DNA of 64,000 bases from G963676655 sp963676655. Its GTDB lineage: Bacteria > Verrucomicrobiota > Lentisphaeria > Victivallales > Victivallaceae. Location: NCBI GenBank assembly GCA_963676655.2, contig CAXXKX010000003.1, forward strand, positions 4,898,001-4,962,000, written 5' to 3'. The notes under the pieces are model-generated. The model had not been told where the DNA came from, searched no databases, and saw only the letters and a program-made list of their open reading frames with translations. Below are positions 40,861 through 50,387 of this stretch, one piece after another. Every line of letters begins with the position of its first letter. Position 1 is the stretch's first letter. The translations under genes and the position numbers were made by a program.

Positions 40861-43416
40861 TCATTTTGGATTGTAAATGATTTCAAAATTGAAGTTATCG
40901 GGTTTAACCAGATAATCGTAACAGAAACCAAGATATTTCGGCCCGACACTGAATTTTTGCTTGAACATCAAATTTCCCGAACTTGAACAACTGCCGGCTT
41001 GCCCCTTTTCGACTTTCAATGTTTGAAACGCTCCCTGTATGTCGGCCAGCCCTTTGCGCGTGCTCGATGATGTCATTCCGCCAAAATATTTCAGTGCCGG
41101 GTTGTCCATTGTTCCCAAAGTCACGGTTACGGTTTTTTCGTTATTTTTTGATTTTCTGCGTGATAAAGCGCATAATACCTCGTGTCCGCTGTCCCCGATA
41201 TTTCTGACCCAGAGCAATGCCGGGGTATCTTTGCCGGGAATATTTATATTTTCCACTGTGTATAGTCCGTCATTAGTTTTTGATTTACTCAAGTTGACTA
41301 TTTTTACCGCATCTTTAAACGGGGCAAATGCGGGTTGTTTCAACAAATCCTTGTTTTCTTTAACTAATAAATTGACGAATGAGATCAAATTTGTGCCGAA
41401 ATTTTCGGTATTCGAATTTTGTTTTAGCTTCTTTCCCATTTCAATCAGCATGCTGTCGCGCCTGGTTTTCAGCGATGTTAAAAAGTTTTTTCCGGGCTTG
41501 GTCTGACTGTATATGGCTTTCAAGGTATGATAATCCAAATTCATGGTATTGCTTGCCTGGTTATAGATTTCAACCACCTCAGGTTCACTCAGGCGATGCA
41601 TATATACGCAGTGAATAAAACTTGTGAAATCATATTGCTTAAATTTTAGTGCTTCATTTTTCGAATAAGTTTTCTCATTGCTCAAGGCATAGACAAAATA
41701 ACCGAATTCCGGTAAGGATTTCGGCGCCCCGATCTCATTTGAGTTACCACTGTATGGTTTTCGGGGCAGGGTGACTCTGATTTGCGGCGAAGAATCCTTG
41801 TCTTTGCTTTTTGAAAAGCATATTACATCCTTGTTATCTCCCTTCGGGTGGTATATCCAGCCGGAATTTTGTAAATCCTTAATGATTTTTTTCTGCTGTT
41901 TTTCCCGATCTTCTTCCAGCGGCAGCAAATAAACGGAAAAATTACTGTACTGGACACTGCGGAAATTTCCGATTTTCCAGGCTTTTTTCAAACATGCCGG
42001 ATTGTCTAATTTGACTTTGCTCAACGGTGGATTTAAAAATGCGGGATATTTGATTCTGGAGTAATCCCGTTGCTTTATCAACTCATCATAAATATGTCCG
42101 ACTGCCTTTTCTTTGCATGCGTCGATAGCCGCTTTTTCAGTACAGCCGGAAATGTCACTGGTTAAAAGAATTGATCCGGCAATGGTGCTGGCGTTGTCAA
42201 AGTTCAGATAAGACTTGTAGTTGTAATTAAAATTGTAACAGTTGAATTTACTTGCCATATTTATTACAAAAGAGATTGTTTGGCCGGATTTTATATTCAT
42301 TTTACCTGACAGATGATTGATCATGCCGAATTCCCGGTTGATGCATTTCAGGGCTGGCGCAGGTAAATTGAGTTTTTTTGAGCTGACTGTTTTAGTTTTC
42401 CGGACAAAGATAAACAGATCGAATTTGGTCATGCCGCTTGTAAACGAATTGCCGTATTTCAGATAAGTGAACTCAATTTCCGGCAGCTGTTTCTTTAAGC
42501 TTTGGTATATCTCCCCCGCCAGTAATGAACTGGCTTTATCCGGCGCAGTGGCAACCACAGCTATCCGGCTGATAGAGGAAACGTCATTTCTCCGGGATGA
42601 CATCAGTTGCGACTGGCTTGCGGTTTCAGTGGAACTGTAGAAATAGTGACTATTGACCCGAAATACTCCAAATGCGATGCAGCCAATGAAAATTGCGACC
42701 ATTACCGATTTTTTTGCTTGTGAAACCGGGGAGGCGTTAATTCTGATGAATTTGCCGGCGCTTTTCCTCAGGTAAAGTGTCCAGATACTATAAGCCCCGG
42801 CGGAGATCGCGACAAAAAAATGAATAAGATTATTCGCGTTTATCAGGGCTATCGGCAAAAATGCCAGGTCGATCAACCAGATTATCATGATTGTCCATTG
42901 ACTGAGTTTACTGCCTCGGGTAAGCCTGATCGACGCGATAAATTGAATTACTGCGAAGGTAATAAGCAATGAAGTGACGATCACAAACATCCACGGATTG
43001 TTCATGGTTATTTTGCTGGTTGCGGTCGCATTTTCAACTGCTTGCTGCCCCGTTTTGTATATCACGTAAAAAATGAACATGACACTGCTCAGCAGCAATA
43101 TTTTAAGAAAACTGTAAGTCTTCGCAAGTGCGGCGGTTAGTCGTAAATGAATGTCCGGTAACGGGTATTCTTCGACGATCTCAGGCAATGCGTTAATTGC
43201 CTTCTTTAACTGTTTAGCTTCCTCCTGATTGATCGTATTTTGCGCAAGAAGTGCATCAATCTGCTTTTCTTCTGTTGACGCCAGCAGTTTTAATTTTCGC
43301 TTACGTTTTTCGAGAACTGCCAGTACAATTGTCACGCTTAACAGAGCTAACAGGGCGATGCCGGGAAAGTAGCAGCTTAGAAAAAAGCAAATACTCTTAA
43401 GGTCAAAAATATTCAT
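40861..43416 (-). CDS. Large membrane protein of unknown function with SHOCT-like segment
   Basis: 851 residues that I do not recognise. Hydrophobic helices lie at about 12-33, 97-118, 143-163, 172-192, 198-222 and 243-262. Between the first two, cytoplasmic residues include QIDALLAQNTINQEEAKQLKK, a SHOCT-like helix pair. The last about 580 residues are soluble, with repeated Lys-rich beta segments and no motif I can name. The DUF2089-type regulator encoded 87 bases upstream ends in a similar SHOCT-like helix pair, so the two probably form a functional unit. The stop is near the end of the antiporter gene on the opposite strand. Confidence 0.6.
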   Translation of the reverse strand: MNIFDLKSICFFLSCYFPGIALLALLSVTIVLAVLEKRKRKLKLLASTEEKQIDALLAQNTINQEEAKQLKKAINALPEIVEEYPLPDIHLRLTAALAKTYSFLKILLLSSVMFIFYVIYKTGQQAVENATATSKITMNNPWMFVIVTSLLITFAVIQFIASIRLTRGSKLSQWTIMIIWLIDLAFLPIALINANNLIHFFVAISAGAYSIWTLYLRKSAGKFIRINASPVSQAKKSVMVAIFIGCIAFGVFRVNSHYFYSSTETASQSQLMSSRRNDVSSISRIAVVATAPDKASSLLAGEIYQSLKKQLPEIEFTYLKYGNSFTSGMTKFDLFIFVRKTKTVSSKKLNLPAPALKCINREFGMINHLSGKMNIKSGQTISFVINMASKFNCYNFNYNYKSYLNFDNASTIAGSILLTSDISGCTEKAAIDACKEKAVGHIYDELIKQRDYSRIKYPAFLNPPLSKVKLDNPACLKKAWKIGNFRSVQYSNFSVYLLPLEEDREKQQKKIIKDLQNSGWIYHPKGDNKDVICFSKSKDKDSSPQIRVTLPRKPYSGNSNEIGAPKSLPEFGYFVYALSNEKTYSKNEALKFKQYDFTSFIHCVYMHRLSEPEVVEIYNQASNTMNLDYHTLKAIYSQTKPGKNFLTSLKTRRDSMLIEMGKKLKQNSNTENFGTNLISFVNLLVKENKDLLKQPAFAPFKDAVKIVNLSKSKTNDGLYTVENINIPGKDTPALLWVRNIGDSGHEVLCALSRRKSKNNEKTVTVTLGTMDNPALKYFGGMTSSSTRKGLADIQGAFQTLKVEKGQAGSCSSSGNLMFKQKFSVGPKYLGFCYDYLVKPDNFNFEIIYNPK

Positions 43417-43503
43417 TGATTACGGTTCCTTATATTTTAAAGTCTAAATATGATACTCGTTATTCATGTTCGAAAAAAATATAAATTTCATTGCCGCAGA
43501 TTG

Positions 43504-43869
43504 TTACAGATTGTTCAGCAGCTTTAAAGCTTCCTCTGAGCTGATCTCATTATGCTGTAATTTAGCCAGGATTTTCATCCGTTGCGCTTCAAGGTCGCGA
43601 TCAAATTCTTTCAAATTCTTTATTACCATATCGAGACGATTTCTTACCGTCGGATAAGATATATTGAGGATTTTGCCGACTTCTTTTAACGACCCACCGG
43701 ATAATACAAATAATTCTATAAATTCCCGGTCTTCCGGTGAAAGTCTTGCCAGTCTTGGCAACGATATGTCCCCTTCAATCCGCAAATTACACTCGGGACA
43801 GGACAATACTTTTACCTGTAATTCCTTTCCGCAATTACGGCAGTTGCTTGAAAAATTATCCAGCCCCAT
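43504..43869 (-). CDS. DUF2089-type zinc-ribbon HTH protein
   Basis: 121 residues. CRNCGKELQVKVLSCPEC is a four-cysteine zinc ribbon (about 10-27). RLSPEDREFIELFVLSGGSLKEVGKILNISYPTVRN is a sigma-factor-like helix-turn-helix (about 42-78, described here in part). The C-terminal ILAKLQHNEISSEEALKLL is a SHOCT-like pair of helices. This is the DUF2089 architecture, thought to be regulatory. It precedes the 851-residue membrane protein gene on the same strand. AT-rich 21-bp-spaced repeats in its upstream region may be its own binding sites. Confidence 0.8.
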   Translation of the reverse strand: MGLDNFSSNCRNCGKELQVKVLSCPECNLRIEGDISLPRLARLSPEDREFIELFVLSGGSLKEVGKILNISYPTVRNRLDMVIKNLKEFDRDLEAQRMKILAKLQHNEISSEEALKLLNNL

Positions 43870-44203
43870 AGTGATAAAAACCTTAATGAAAATTAAATAA
43901 ATATTAATAATGTTAATTTTGATATTAATAATATTAAGTGTTATTTTGTTTTTTTCAATATGCCGAACGAAGAAATTATTAATTTTTTTATTAAGTATCC
44001 GTTAATGACAGCGTTTTGACTGCTTGTTGTTATGAATAATAACTTTTTTGTTGAAAAAAATGAACAATCTTAATTTGTATTTGTCCAAAATAAATATACT
44101 GTAACTTTCATACGGGTGTGCGTTCAAAAATCAACGTTGCCGGTTGTATATTTCGTATAGTTAAGCGTTGCGCAGCGATCAATAAAGAAAAAGGAAGAAG
44201 GAA
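43870..44203. other. AT-rich divergent intergenic region
   Basis: 334 bases of mostly A and T separate the DUF2089 gene from the exported-protein gene. Apart from the two repeated ATATTAATAAT blocks I see no hairpin, riboswitch or RNA-like structure. AAGGAAGAAGG before 44204 is the ribosome site of the plus-strand gene. Confidence 0.6.
43901..43937. promoter_or_regulatory. Two 16-bp direct repeats spaced by 21 bp
   Basis: ATATTAATAATGTTAA (43901-43916) and ATATTAATAATATTAA (43922-43937) differ at one base, and each is nearly palindromic. A 21-bp period places them on one face of the helix, 32-68 bases before the DUF2089 start. They could be operators, but low complexity makes chance possible. 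Confidence 0.4.
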
Positions 44204-44956
44204 ATGTTTGCTATCAGCAGAATTAAAAAAGTAATGACGGTCCTGACCCTGGTGTTGGGGATTTCGGTGTTTGCGTTTGACTGGACCGCGCCGTTCAGTG
44301 GCCCCAAAGGTCAAATCAATACTCTGGTAATTACGGCAAACTATAAGCCGCCGTTGATCCTGGTTCAACTGATGATGGCAGCTAACTGTCAGCCTTACAT
44401 TCAGGTTCCGAATGCGCAAGAGGGTAAAGACTGTATCTATTTCTTTCCGTCCGGTAAAAATGAAGAGGGTAATGCGGCTGACGGTATGCAGATTCTGGAA
44501 AAAGATTTAAAGCGTTTCATTCGCTTTGTCAACCCGAAACAAGTTATGGTAGTTGGCGACAAACGCTACGTTCCGGAAAAATATCTCGCTTTGGTTGATA
44601 AAAAAATTCCCGTAATAACTTTGACTGGAGAGGACTGGCAGCGGATGGCCGCTTCTGCTGGTGCGTTGTTTGATATTCCAACCCTTGCCGATGATTATAA
44701 ACGTATTTACAAAGAGTGGAAAGACAGCTATCCCCCGACCAAAGCACCTGTAAAAGCGAAAGTTGAATTTGAATCCGTTACGGAAATTTCAGACAAAGGC
44801 GTACTGAATGTTGAGGAAACTAAAGTCGAAGAACTGAAGGCTCCGGTGGCGAAACCTGAAGACCAACCTGTTAAAGTTGAAGTTAAACCTGAACCCACAG
44901 TAAAAGAGCCGGAAGTTCTAAGCCCGGCCAAAGCACCGGTTCTTATTAAAGATTAA
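44204..44956 (+). CDS. Exported protein of unknown function
   Basis: 250 residues. A basic, hydrophobic start (MFAISRIKKVMTVLTLVLGISVFAF) is a signal peptide or anchor. The middle (about 30-170) looks like a mixed alpha/beta domain (INTLVITANYKPPLILVQLMMAANCQPYIQ, shown in part; VNPKQVMVVGDKRYV; DKKIPVITLTGEDWQ), perhaps a nucleotide- or ligand-binding fold. The last about 70 residues are a Pro/Glu/Lys/Val-rich low-complexity tail (KVEVKPEPTVKEPEV) that could span the periplasm. I do not recognise the family. The ABC-2 permease gene follows after 36 bases and is probably cotranscribed. Confidence 0.6.
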   Translation: MFAISRIKKVMTVLTLVLGISVFAFDWTAPFSGPKGQINTLVITANYKPPLILVQLMMAANCQPYIQVPNAQEGKDCIYFFPSGKNEEGNAADGMQILEKDLKRFIRFVNPKQVMVVGDKRYVPEKYLALVDKKIPVITLTGEDWQRMAASAGALFDIPTLADDYKRIYKEWKDSYPPTKAPVKAKVEFESVTEISDKGVLNVEETKVEELKAPVAKPEDQPVKVEVKPEPTVKEPEVLSPAKAPVLIKD

Positions 44957-44992
44957 ATTCAATAAATCCAGAATTCACGGAGACGACTGCGT

Positions 44993-45958
44993 ATGTTCAA
45001 TTTTTATCATGTGGCAAAAAATACTTACAGGGAAGCGATCAGAGAACCAATCTTTTTTATTCTGCTGATGTTTTCACTGATTCTGATTGGAATATTTCCC
45101 GGCGCCACGCTTTTCGTTTTCCGTGAACAAATGAAGCTTGTTATCGATAGTTCGATGGCTACGACTATGGTTTTTGGTCTGGTAACCTCCGTTTTGTGTG
45201 CCGGACACACCATAACCCGGGAAATGCAGAATGGAACGGTTATGCTGCTGATGTCCAAACCGGTTCATCGCTGGAGTTTTATTGTTGCCAAGATTTTGGG
45301 CATTATGGCGGCATTAATGGTTTTTGTTTTCATATGCAATTGTGCGACTATGATTGCGGTTGGGGTGTCCGAGGACCAGTTCTGGATTAATCTTCCGGGA
45401 TTTTATTCTTATTTTGCCGCGTTGACGGTGTGTTCGCTGGTTGGCATTGCCGCTAACTTCTTCCAGGGCAAATCATTCAGTGCGGTTGCGATTAACGCCT
45501 TGTTGGTGGTTATTCCGGTCTTTTCAGTGATCTTCCTGCTACTGGTATATAAAAACCTTGAAGACGTCAAAATCATGCAGGTCATAATGGCCTTGATATT
45601 GCTCTTTTTCGCGGTTGCCGCTATGGGAACGATTACGGTCGTATTTTCCACCCGGCTTGATATGGTTGCGAATCTGTGTATTTGTTCAATCATCTTTTTC
45701 ATGGGATTGATTTCCAGTTACCTTTTCAACCGGGAATTCGACTCATTGCTGTTGCAGACCGTTTCGAAATGTTTGTATGCGATCTTACCAAACTGGCAGT
45801 TCTTCTGGCTGGCTGACGCATTGGCCGCGAATCAAGATATTCCCTGGTCATACATCATGTATTCCGGCATATATGTTGTGTTATATATGTTATTCTGTAG
45901 CTTATGGGCGGTCATCCTGTTCCAGAACCGTGAACTAGCCAGCGACGTTCGCCAGTAA
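44993..45958 (+). CDS. ABC-2 type transporter permease
   Basis: 321 residues with six hydrophobic segments. The start (FYHVAKNTYREAIREPIFFILLMFS) and ITREMQNGTVMLLMSKPVHRWSFIVAKILG are typical of ABC-2 exporter permeases, which span the inner membrane. No ATP-binding subunit is in the window, so it must use one encoded elsewhere. It follows the exported protein of unknown function, which may belong to the same complex. An intrinsic terminator lies 34 bases after the stop. The cargo is unknown. Confidence 0.8.
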   Translation: MFNFYHVAKNTYREAIREPIFFILLMFSLILIGIFPGATLFVFREQMKLVIDSSMATTMVFGLVTSVLCAGHTITREMQNGTVMLLMSKPVHRWSFIVAKILGIMAALMVFVFICNCATMIAVGVSEDQFWINLPGFYSYFAALTVCSLVGIAANFFQGKSFSAVAINALLVVIPVFSVIFLLLVYKNLEDVKIMQVIMALILLFFAVAAMGTITVVFSTRLDMVANLCICSIIFFMGLISSYLFNREFDSLLLQTVSKCLYAILPNWQFFWLADALAANQDIPWSYIMYSGIYVVLYMLFCSLWAVILFQNRELASDVRQ

Positions 45959-45991
45959 CACTATCATAAAGCTCTCTAAATAAAAAAATTT

Positions 45992-46026
45992 ACGCGCATC
46001 GTCGATTCGACTATGCGCGTTTTTTT
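45992..46026 (+). terminator. Intrinsic terminator after the ABC permease
   Basis: ACGCGCAT / ATGCGCGT stem (45992-46020) followed by six T. It ends the two-gene unit starting at 44204. Confidence 0.85.
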
Positions 46027-46098
46027 GTATGCTTTATTTATCAATATGTGATTTGATATTTTACTGTATGGCGTTAATCATTAATATCTTCTGGTAAG

Positions 46099-47196
46099 TT
46101 AATAACGTCCGTATTCTTCAACTAAATCGCTTATCATTTTAACCATGGTGATGTCGCCGTCGGGCGGGACCTGGTCGGATACTCCGAAAATAAATTTGCC
46201 GGAATCTTTGTGTACCCGGATCAGTTCCATGATGTGTTTTTCCATGTCTTTCTTGGTGAATGGTGGTGCGAACATTGCTCCCGGGACTCCGCCGATGATG
46301 ATGATATCCGGACCGGCCATCGAGCGCAATTCGTCAATTCTCGCGTCTCCTACCGGTTTAGGGGTTATCGCGTCCACACAGTCCACGCCGGTACAGGCGA
46401 TTTTGTCCAGCGCCCCATGTAGCGTGCCGTCGATATGGATCATGACCTTCTGGTTGTAGCTGTGCAACTGATCGGTGCAGCGCGTAAGATAATCTCTGAG
46501 GTAGTCATCGAAATATCCGCCCATGGTTTCCCCACTAAGATTTTCGCAGATCATGGTGGTTTCTCCGGGAGTTCCCGCGATTGAATCAAGCAGGCGACAC
46601 TGACTTTCATCCATGGCCTGAAGCGTTTTATTAATTTCAGCCGGATCATCCATTATCATAAATGCCAGTTCCATTACCCCCGCCCAGGTTTTATTCAATT
46701 CGGTTAACGGTGAGCCGGGAACAGCCAGATGCGGCAAGCCGTAATCGCCATACTCGGCAATCACTTTTGTAATCCATTCCGGTCTGGGTATATAACTCCG
46801 GTTTTCCATGATATAGCGCACGATTTTCAAATCGTCAATGCTTTTGACAAAATGTTCGGTGATACCCCAGCTGAATGAAGTCTCTGAATACTCGCTGTGC
46901 TGGGTCAAAATCCCAACCGGGGTATGCCAATTAACTGTGCTTATCCCATTTTCGGTTATTTCTTCCCTGCGGACTTTTTCTCCCTCTACCGTTTCCGATG
47001 CCAGGGCACCGCCGACGTATTCACCGATGTTATATTCCTGATGAATTTTGCCGATCCCGCGTTCACCACGCCATCTTTCCGGCAGATCGCCGATTTTCTG
47101 ATGCGCCCCGTACCAGTAAGTTAAATCACCGTACCAGGCCATCACATCCGGTTTCCGTCCGTGCAGTACAGCTCTCATTCTCTCTTGTAAGGTCAT
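46099..47196 (-). CDS. Uroporphyrinogen decarboxylase (UroD) family protein
   Basis: 365 residues with the UroD barrel layout: TLQERMRAVLHGRKPD at the start, MICENLSGETMGGYFDDYL in the middle, and VDCVDAITPKPVGDARI with IIIIGGVPGAMFAPPFT near the end. UroD-fold proteins include heme enzymes and corrinoid methyltransferases. This one lacks the heme-type N-terminus and is encoded beside sugar oxidoreductases, so a methyl-transfer or unrelated catabolic role is likelier than heme synthesis. The gene is the last of a minus-strand series, 5 bases after the oxidoreductase gene. Confidence 0.75.
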   Translation of the reverse strand: MTLQERMRAVLHGRKPDVMAWYGDLTYWYGAHQKIGDLPERWRGERGIGKIHQEYNIGEYVGGALASETVEGEKVRREEITENGISTVNWHTPVGILTQHSEYSETSFSWGITEHFVKSIDDLKIVRYIMENRSYIPRPEWITKVIAEYGDYGLPHLAVPGSPLTELNKTWAGVMELAFMIMDDPAEINKTLQAMDESQCRLLDSIAGTPGETTMICENLSGETMGGYFDDYLRDYLTRCTDQLHSYNQKVMIHIDGTLHGALDKIACTGVDCVDAITPKPVGDARIDELRSMAGPDIIIIGGVPGAMFAPPFTKKDMEKHIMELIRVHKDSGKFIFGVSDQVPPDGDITMVKMISDLVEEYGRY

Positions 47197-47201
47197 TCAA
47201 T

Positions 47202-48224
47202 TCACCTCTGCTTAAACTTAATCGTTGATTGAGTCTTTGCAGATTCATATATGCCCATCATGATCTGCATTCCTCTATATGCTTCATCTGAATCGATCCG
47301 GGTTTCTGTTCCTTCAGTCATTGCCCTGTAAATATCTGAGACAGCTCGTTTCATATACAAAGCAGGATCTTCACTGTGATGAATGTGCTCTGTTGACTCC
47401 AGGCTGATAATTTTACTGCTTCCAGCAACCAGGGCCCTGAAAACATTAGTGGCATCCTCTGCCGGTTCAATATGCAATTCCGAAAATCCCAGACTGCCGT
47501 TTACCCTGAGCAAAGGAGTTTTTACTATTGGATTATTACCCGCCTCATAAGTGATTCTGACCCCATCACTGAAAAAGATGGATGCGAGAGAACGTGATTC
47601 TACTTTAGTTCCCTGCCAATCCTGCGCGTCAGTCCAGTCGACCGCGGCAAAAATATTATCAATTTTACGCTCTTTCCCAACAACAAATAAACATGTATCA
47701 ATCAGATGGGATCCGAAATCGAGAATATTACCAAAAGGTTGCACTACATCAATACTGAGCAGTGTTCCTATATTTTTTGAAGCTTCAAGAAACGCTTCAA
47801 AGGGTTTTCCGTATCTGCGCTGGTGATTGACAAAGAGCCTTGCGCCAAGTTTAGCAGCCTTTGCCATCATTCTCTCCGCCGCATCAAGACTGAGAGCCAT
47901 AGGCTTCTCGATTAAAACGCTTTTAGCGCCATTGTCCAGCGCCGCGTTAACCATCACTTCGCGGTCAGGAGCGTAAGCACATACACTTACTATATCAGGT
48001 CTTAGTTCTTCCAGCATTTTATGGTAATCCTGATATCCCTTGCAACCGGGAAATTCCGCGACAAAGTCATCTATATTCTTTTGTTTCCGACTGCATCCGC
48101 CAACAATTTCAAAACCATCGACGGCCTGGTATGACCATGCATGTAAATATGAAATAGAATGCGCCCCGCCTTTGCCGGGAGTGTTGGGGCCTAATCCTAT
48201 TATAGCTGCTCTTATTGTTGCCAT
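47202..48224 (-). CDS. Gfo/Idh/MocA family oxidoreductase
   Basis: 340 residues. AAIIGLGPNTPGKGGAHSIS is a modified dinucleotide turn, SVLIEKPMALSLD the EKP motif, and FGNILDFGSHLIDTCLFVVG carries the catalytic-region histidine. It is an NAD(P)-dependent enzyme acting on a sugar or polyol in the cytoplasm. AAAGGAAGGA precedes the ATG. It lies between an alcohol dehydrogenase and the UroD-like gene on the same strand, 151 bases after the former. Context with GH3 and AraC suggests a role in using one specific glycoside. Confidence 0.85.
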   Translation of the reverse strand: MATIRAAIIGLGPNTPGKGGAHSISYLHAWSYQAVDGFEIVGGCSRKQKNIDDFVAEFPGCKGYQDYHKMLEELRPDIVSVCAYAPDREVMVNAALDNGAKSVLIEKPMALSLDAAERMMAKAAKLGARLFVNHQRRYGKPFEAFLEASKNIGTLLSIDVVQPFGNILDFGSHLIDTCLFVVGKERKIDNIFAAVDWTDAQDWQGTKVESRSLASIFFSDGVRITYEAGNNPIVKTPLLRVNGSLGFSELHIEPAEDATNVFRALVAGSSKIISLESTEHIHHSEDPALYMKRAVSDIYRAMTEGTETRIDSDEAYRGMQIMMGIYESAKTQSTIKFKQR

Positions 48225-48375
48225 AATTATCCTTCCTTTTTTGTTCTTTTAAAATCTTTTTTAATAAGTTTTTGATCATAATTATCTATAACATGTTCAC
48301 CGCGGTATTTGAACATAAATCTAAGTCTGTGATGTTATAGAAAAATAAGCCTGACCGCTTACCGCAAATCGGTAA

Positions 48376-49425
48376 TTAGTTCCATTTATATGCTACTGAC
48401 AATATTTTTCGATCCAGCAAATCCTGATAGGCCTGGGGTGCATCGGTGAAAGGTACAATCTTTTCCACATAATCAGAGGCCTTGATTCTGCCGGTACGAA
48501 TTGCTTCGATAACCTTCTGCCGGTCTTCCACTCCACGGTCCATTGGCGTGATGACCGTCGTGCCTTCCCCTGGCATGAAACTGAACAGGTCGATTGAGAT
48601 TTTTTCAATATAGTTTGCCTGCAGAACCAGCCGAGGCCAGTCGTTATGATAAAACGCGATTGGTTCAACCTTGTAATCCGCGCCGTAAGCCTGCGGTTTC
48701 CGGCGGACGAGCTTGCTTGCCGCCATTATCCCCGGAGTGCTGCCGGATGATTCCACGACTATATCCGCGCCGCCGTTACACAACACGGCCAGCCGTTCTA
48801 TCGCGTCGGGATCGCTCATGTTCACCGTTTCGGCCACGCCGCGTTCGCGGGCTTTATGCAGACGTTGTTCGGCTATGTCGCAGACGATTACCCGGCAGCC
48901 CCGGTCCATCAGCCAGGCGGCTGAGAATGCGCCGATCAGGCCTTGCCCGATGACAACCGCGGTTTCGCCCGGAACCGGATCGGCCGCTTCAACTCCGCGA
49001 AAACTGATTGCCGCCACTTCCGCTATGACATAATCGAAAGGATTTGCGTCTTGCGGCAGCAGAACGGCCCGGTCTTCGCCGGTTGTCGCGTAAATATGCC
49101 TGCCGGCCTGACCTCCCCACATGGATTTATAGCCCGGAATTGCTTTGGCCGGATTACGTCCGCTGACCAGGTCTCCGACTCTGAAGCCTTTGACTTGAGA
49201 ACCGGTTTCGACAACTCTGGCGACTGCTGAATAACCGGGGACCAGGGGAAAGTCTTTTTCGGATGAATAATGGGCCCCGAGAACCCGGAGTTCCGTACCG
49301 GGGGAGACAAAACTGAAAATGGTTTCACAAACGATTTGGTCCGGTTCGCATTCCGCTAGTGTAACTTCCTTTACGGCGGCCTTGTTGACCGATTCAAAAA
49401 CAATTGCGTTGATCTTTTGGCTCAT
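48376..49425 (-). CDS. Zinc-type medium-chain dehydrogenase
   Basis: 349 residues. The N-terminal GroES-like half has FSFVSPGTELRVLG and FPLVPGYSAVARVVETG, where the usual GHExxG is GYSAVA, so the canonical catalytic zinc glutamate is missing. AVVIGQGLIGAFSAAWL is the NAD(P) turn. This matches the sub-branch of medium-chain dehydrogenases often found with sugar and aminoglycoside pathways. The substrate is a secondary alcohol, probably on a sugar ring. AGGAGAAG precedes the ATG. It is divergent from the AraC gene, with 131 bases between, and starts a minus-strand unit. Confidence 0.8.
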   Translation of the reverse strand: MSQKINAIVFESVNKAAVKEVTLAECEPDQIVCETIFSFVSPGTELRVLGAHYSSEKDFPLVPGYSAVARVVETGSQVKGFRVGDLVSGRNPAKAIPGYKSMWGGQAGRHIYATTGEDRAVLLPQDANPFDYVIAEVAAISFRGVEAADPVPGETAVVIGQGLIGAFSAAWLMDRGCRVIVCDIAEQRLHKARERGVAETVNMSDPDAIERLAVLCNGGADIVVESSGSTPGIMAASKLVRRKPQAYGADYKVEPIAFYHNDWPRLVLQANYIEKISIDLFSFMPGEGTTVITPMDRGVEDRQKVIEAIRTGRIKASDYVEKIVPFTDAPQAYQDLLDRKILSVAYKWN

Positions 49426-49556
49426 GAATGACTTCTCCTGTTTGATTTTTTATGTAAAAGAACTATTTTGATATTAATAACAATATAGTATTTCAGCTCA
49501 AAAAAATAAATGAACAATCCGGCGGAAATTTTTGCACATTTCGGAGGTACTCTAAG

Positions 49557-50315
49557 TTGGCGACAGTAAAATGTATCTTTGCGGCTAATATCCCTATTAA
49601 GGCGGCGCATCCTTGCGGTATGCACAGCCACCAGTGTACGGAAATAGTCTATTATCAGGCCGGACACGGTTATTTGCAGTGCAACAACCGGAAAATGCGT
49701 TACAGTCCCGGCTGTATTTCCATTTATCAGCCCGGGCATGAACATAGTGATTCGCCGCATGAGGACGGGTATCAAATATGCATCGGCGTCAGCGGCTGCG
49801 GTGCGGAAAAATTACCGGAGGGAATGTGGCACGTCGGTCCGGATATTCAAAAATGCGTTTCCGGTATTTTGTCGGAAACCGGTGATGCCGCCAACCAGCA
49901 TAATCAGGACCGGCTGGATATACTCTGCGGCTGGCTGGTGCTTGAACTGCACGATTTCATTAAAACCAAACCGGCGACAAATCAATCTGCGGATCACGTT
50001 TCTAAAGCCAGGCAGATTCTCGACGCCAGATTTGATGAACAGATTGATTTACAGCAACTGGCCGGAGATCTTTACATCAGTCCGGATTATCTGCGCCATA
50101 TATTCAAACAGTCGATTGGGGAGTCCCCTCTGAATTATCTGATCCGGAAGCGGCTCGATTCCGCCTGTGAAATGTTAAATATCACCGATCTGGCGATAGG
50201 TGAAATTGCCAGTCGGGTCGGTCTTGACAATGTCTATTATTTTTCCCGGATATTCCGCAAAAAGCTTGGTGTAACTCCCTCGCAATTCCGAAAATCCGCC
50301 AGAAAGAATCTTTGA
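49557..50315 (+). CDS. AraC-family transcriptional regulator
   Basis: 252 residues. Residues about 1-100 form a cupin-like sensor (HPCGMHSHQCTEIVYYQAGHG, in part; ISIYQPGHEHSDSPHEDGY). The C-terminal about 100 residues carry two helix-turn-helix motifs (IDLQQLAGDLYISPDYLRHIF; IGEIASRVGLDNVYYFSRIFR, each described in part) ending FRKKLGVTPSQFRKSA. The start is TTG, chosen because GGAGG lies 9 bases before it and no ATG fits. It stands between the divergent dehydrogenase gene and the GH3 gene and probably activates both when a sugar is bound. Confidence 0.88.
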   Translation: MATVKCIFAANIPIKAAHPCGMHSHQCTEIVYYQAGHGYLQCNNRKMRYSPGCISIYQPGHEHSDSPHEDGYQICIGVSGCGAEKLPEGMWHVGPDIQKCVSGILSETGDAANQHNQDRLDILCGWLVLELHDFIKTKPATNQSADHVSKARQILDARFDEQIDLQQLAGDLYISPDYLRHIFKQSIGESPLNYLIRKRLDSACEMLNITDLAIGEIASRVGLDNVYYFSRIFRKKLGVTPSQFRKSARKNL

Positions 50316-50387
50316 CCAATTGGATGAATATTTAATTACCGATTAACCAAAATACTTAATATAAAGTGAGCTTGAAAGATAAACATT

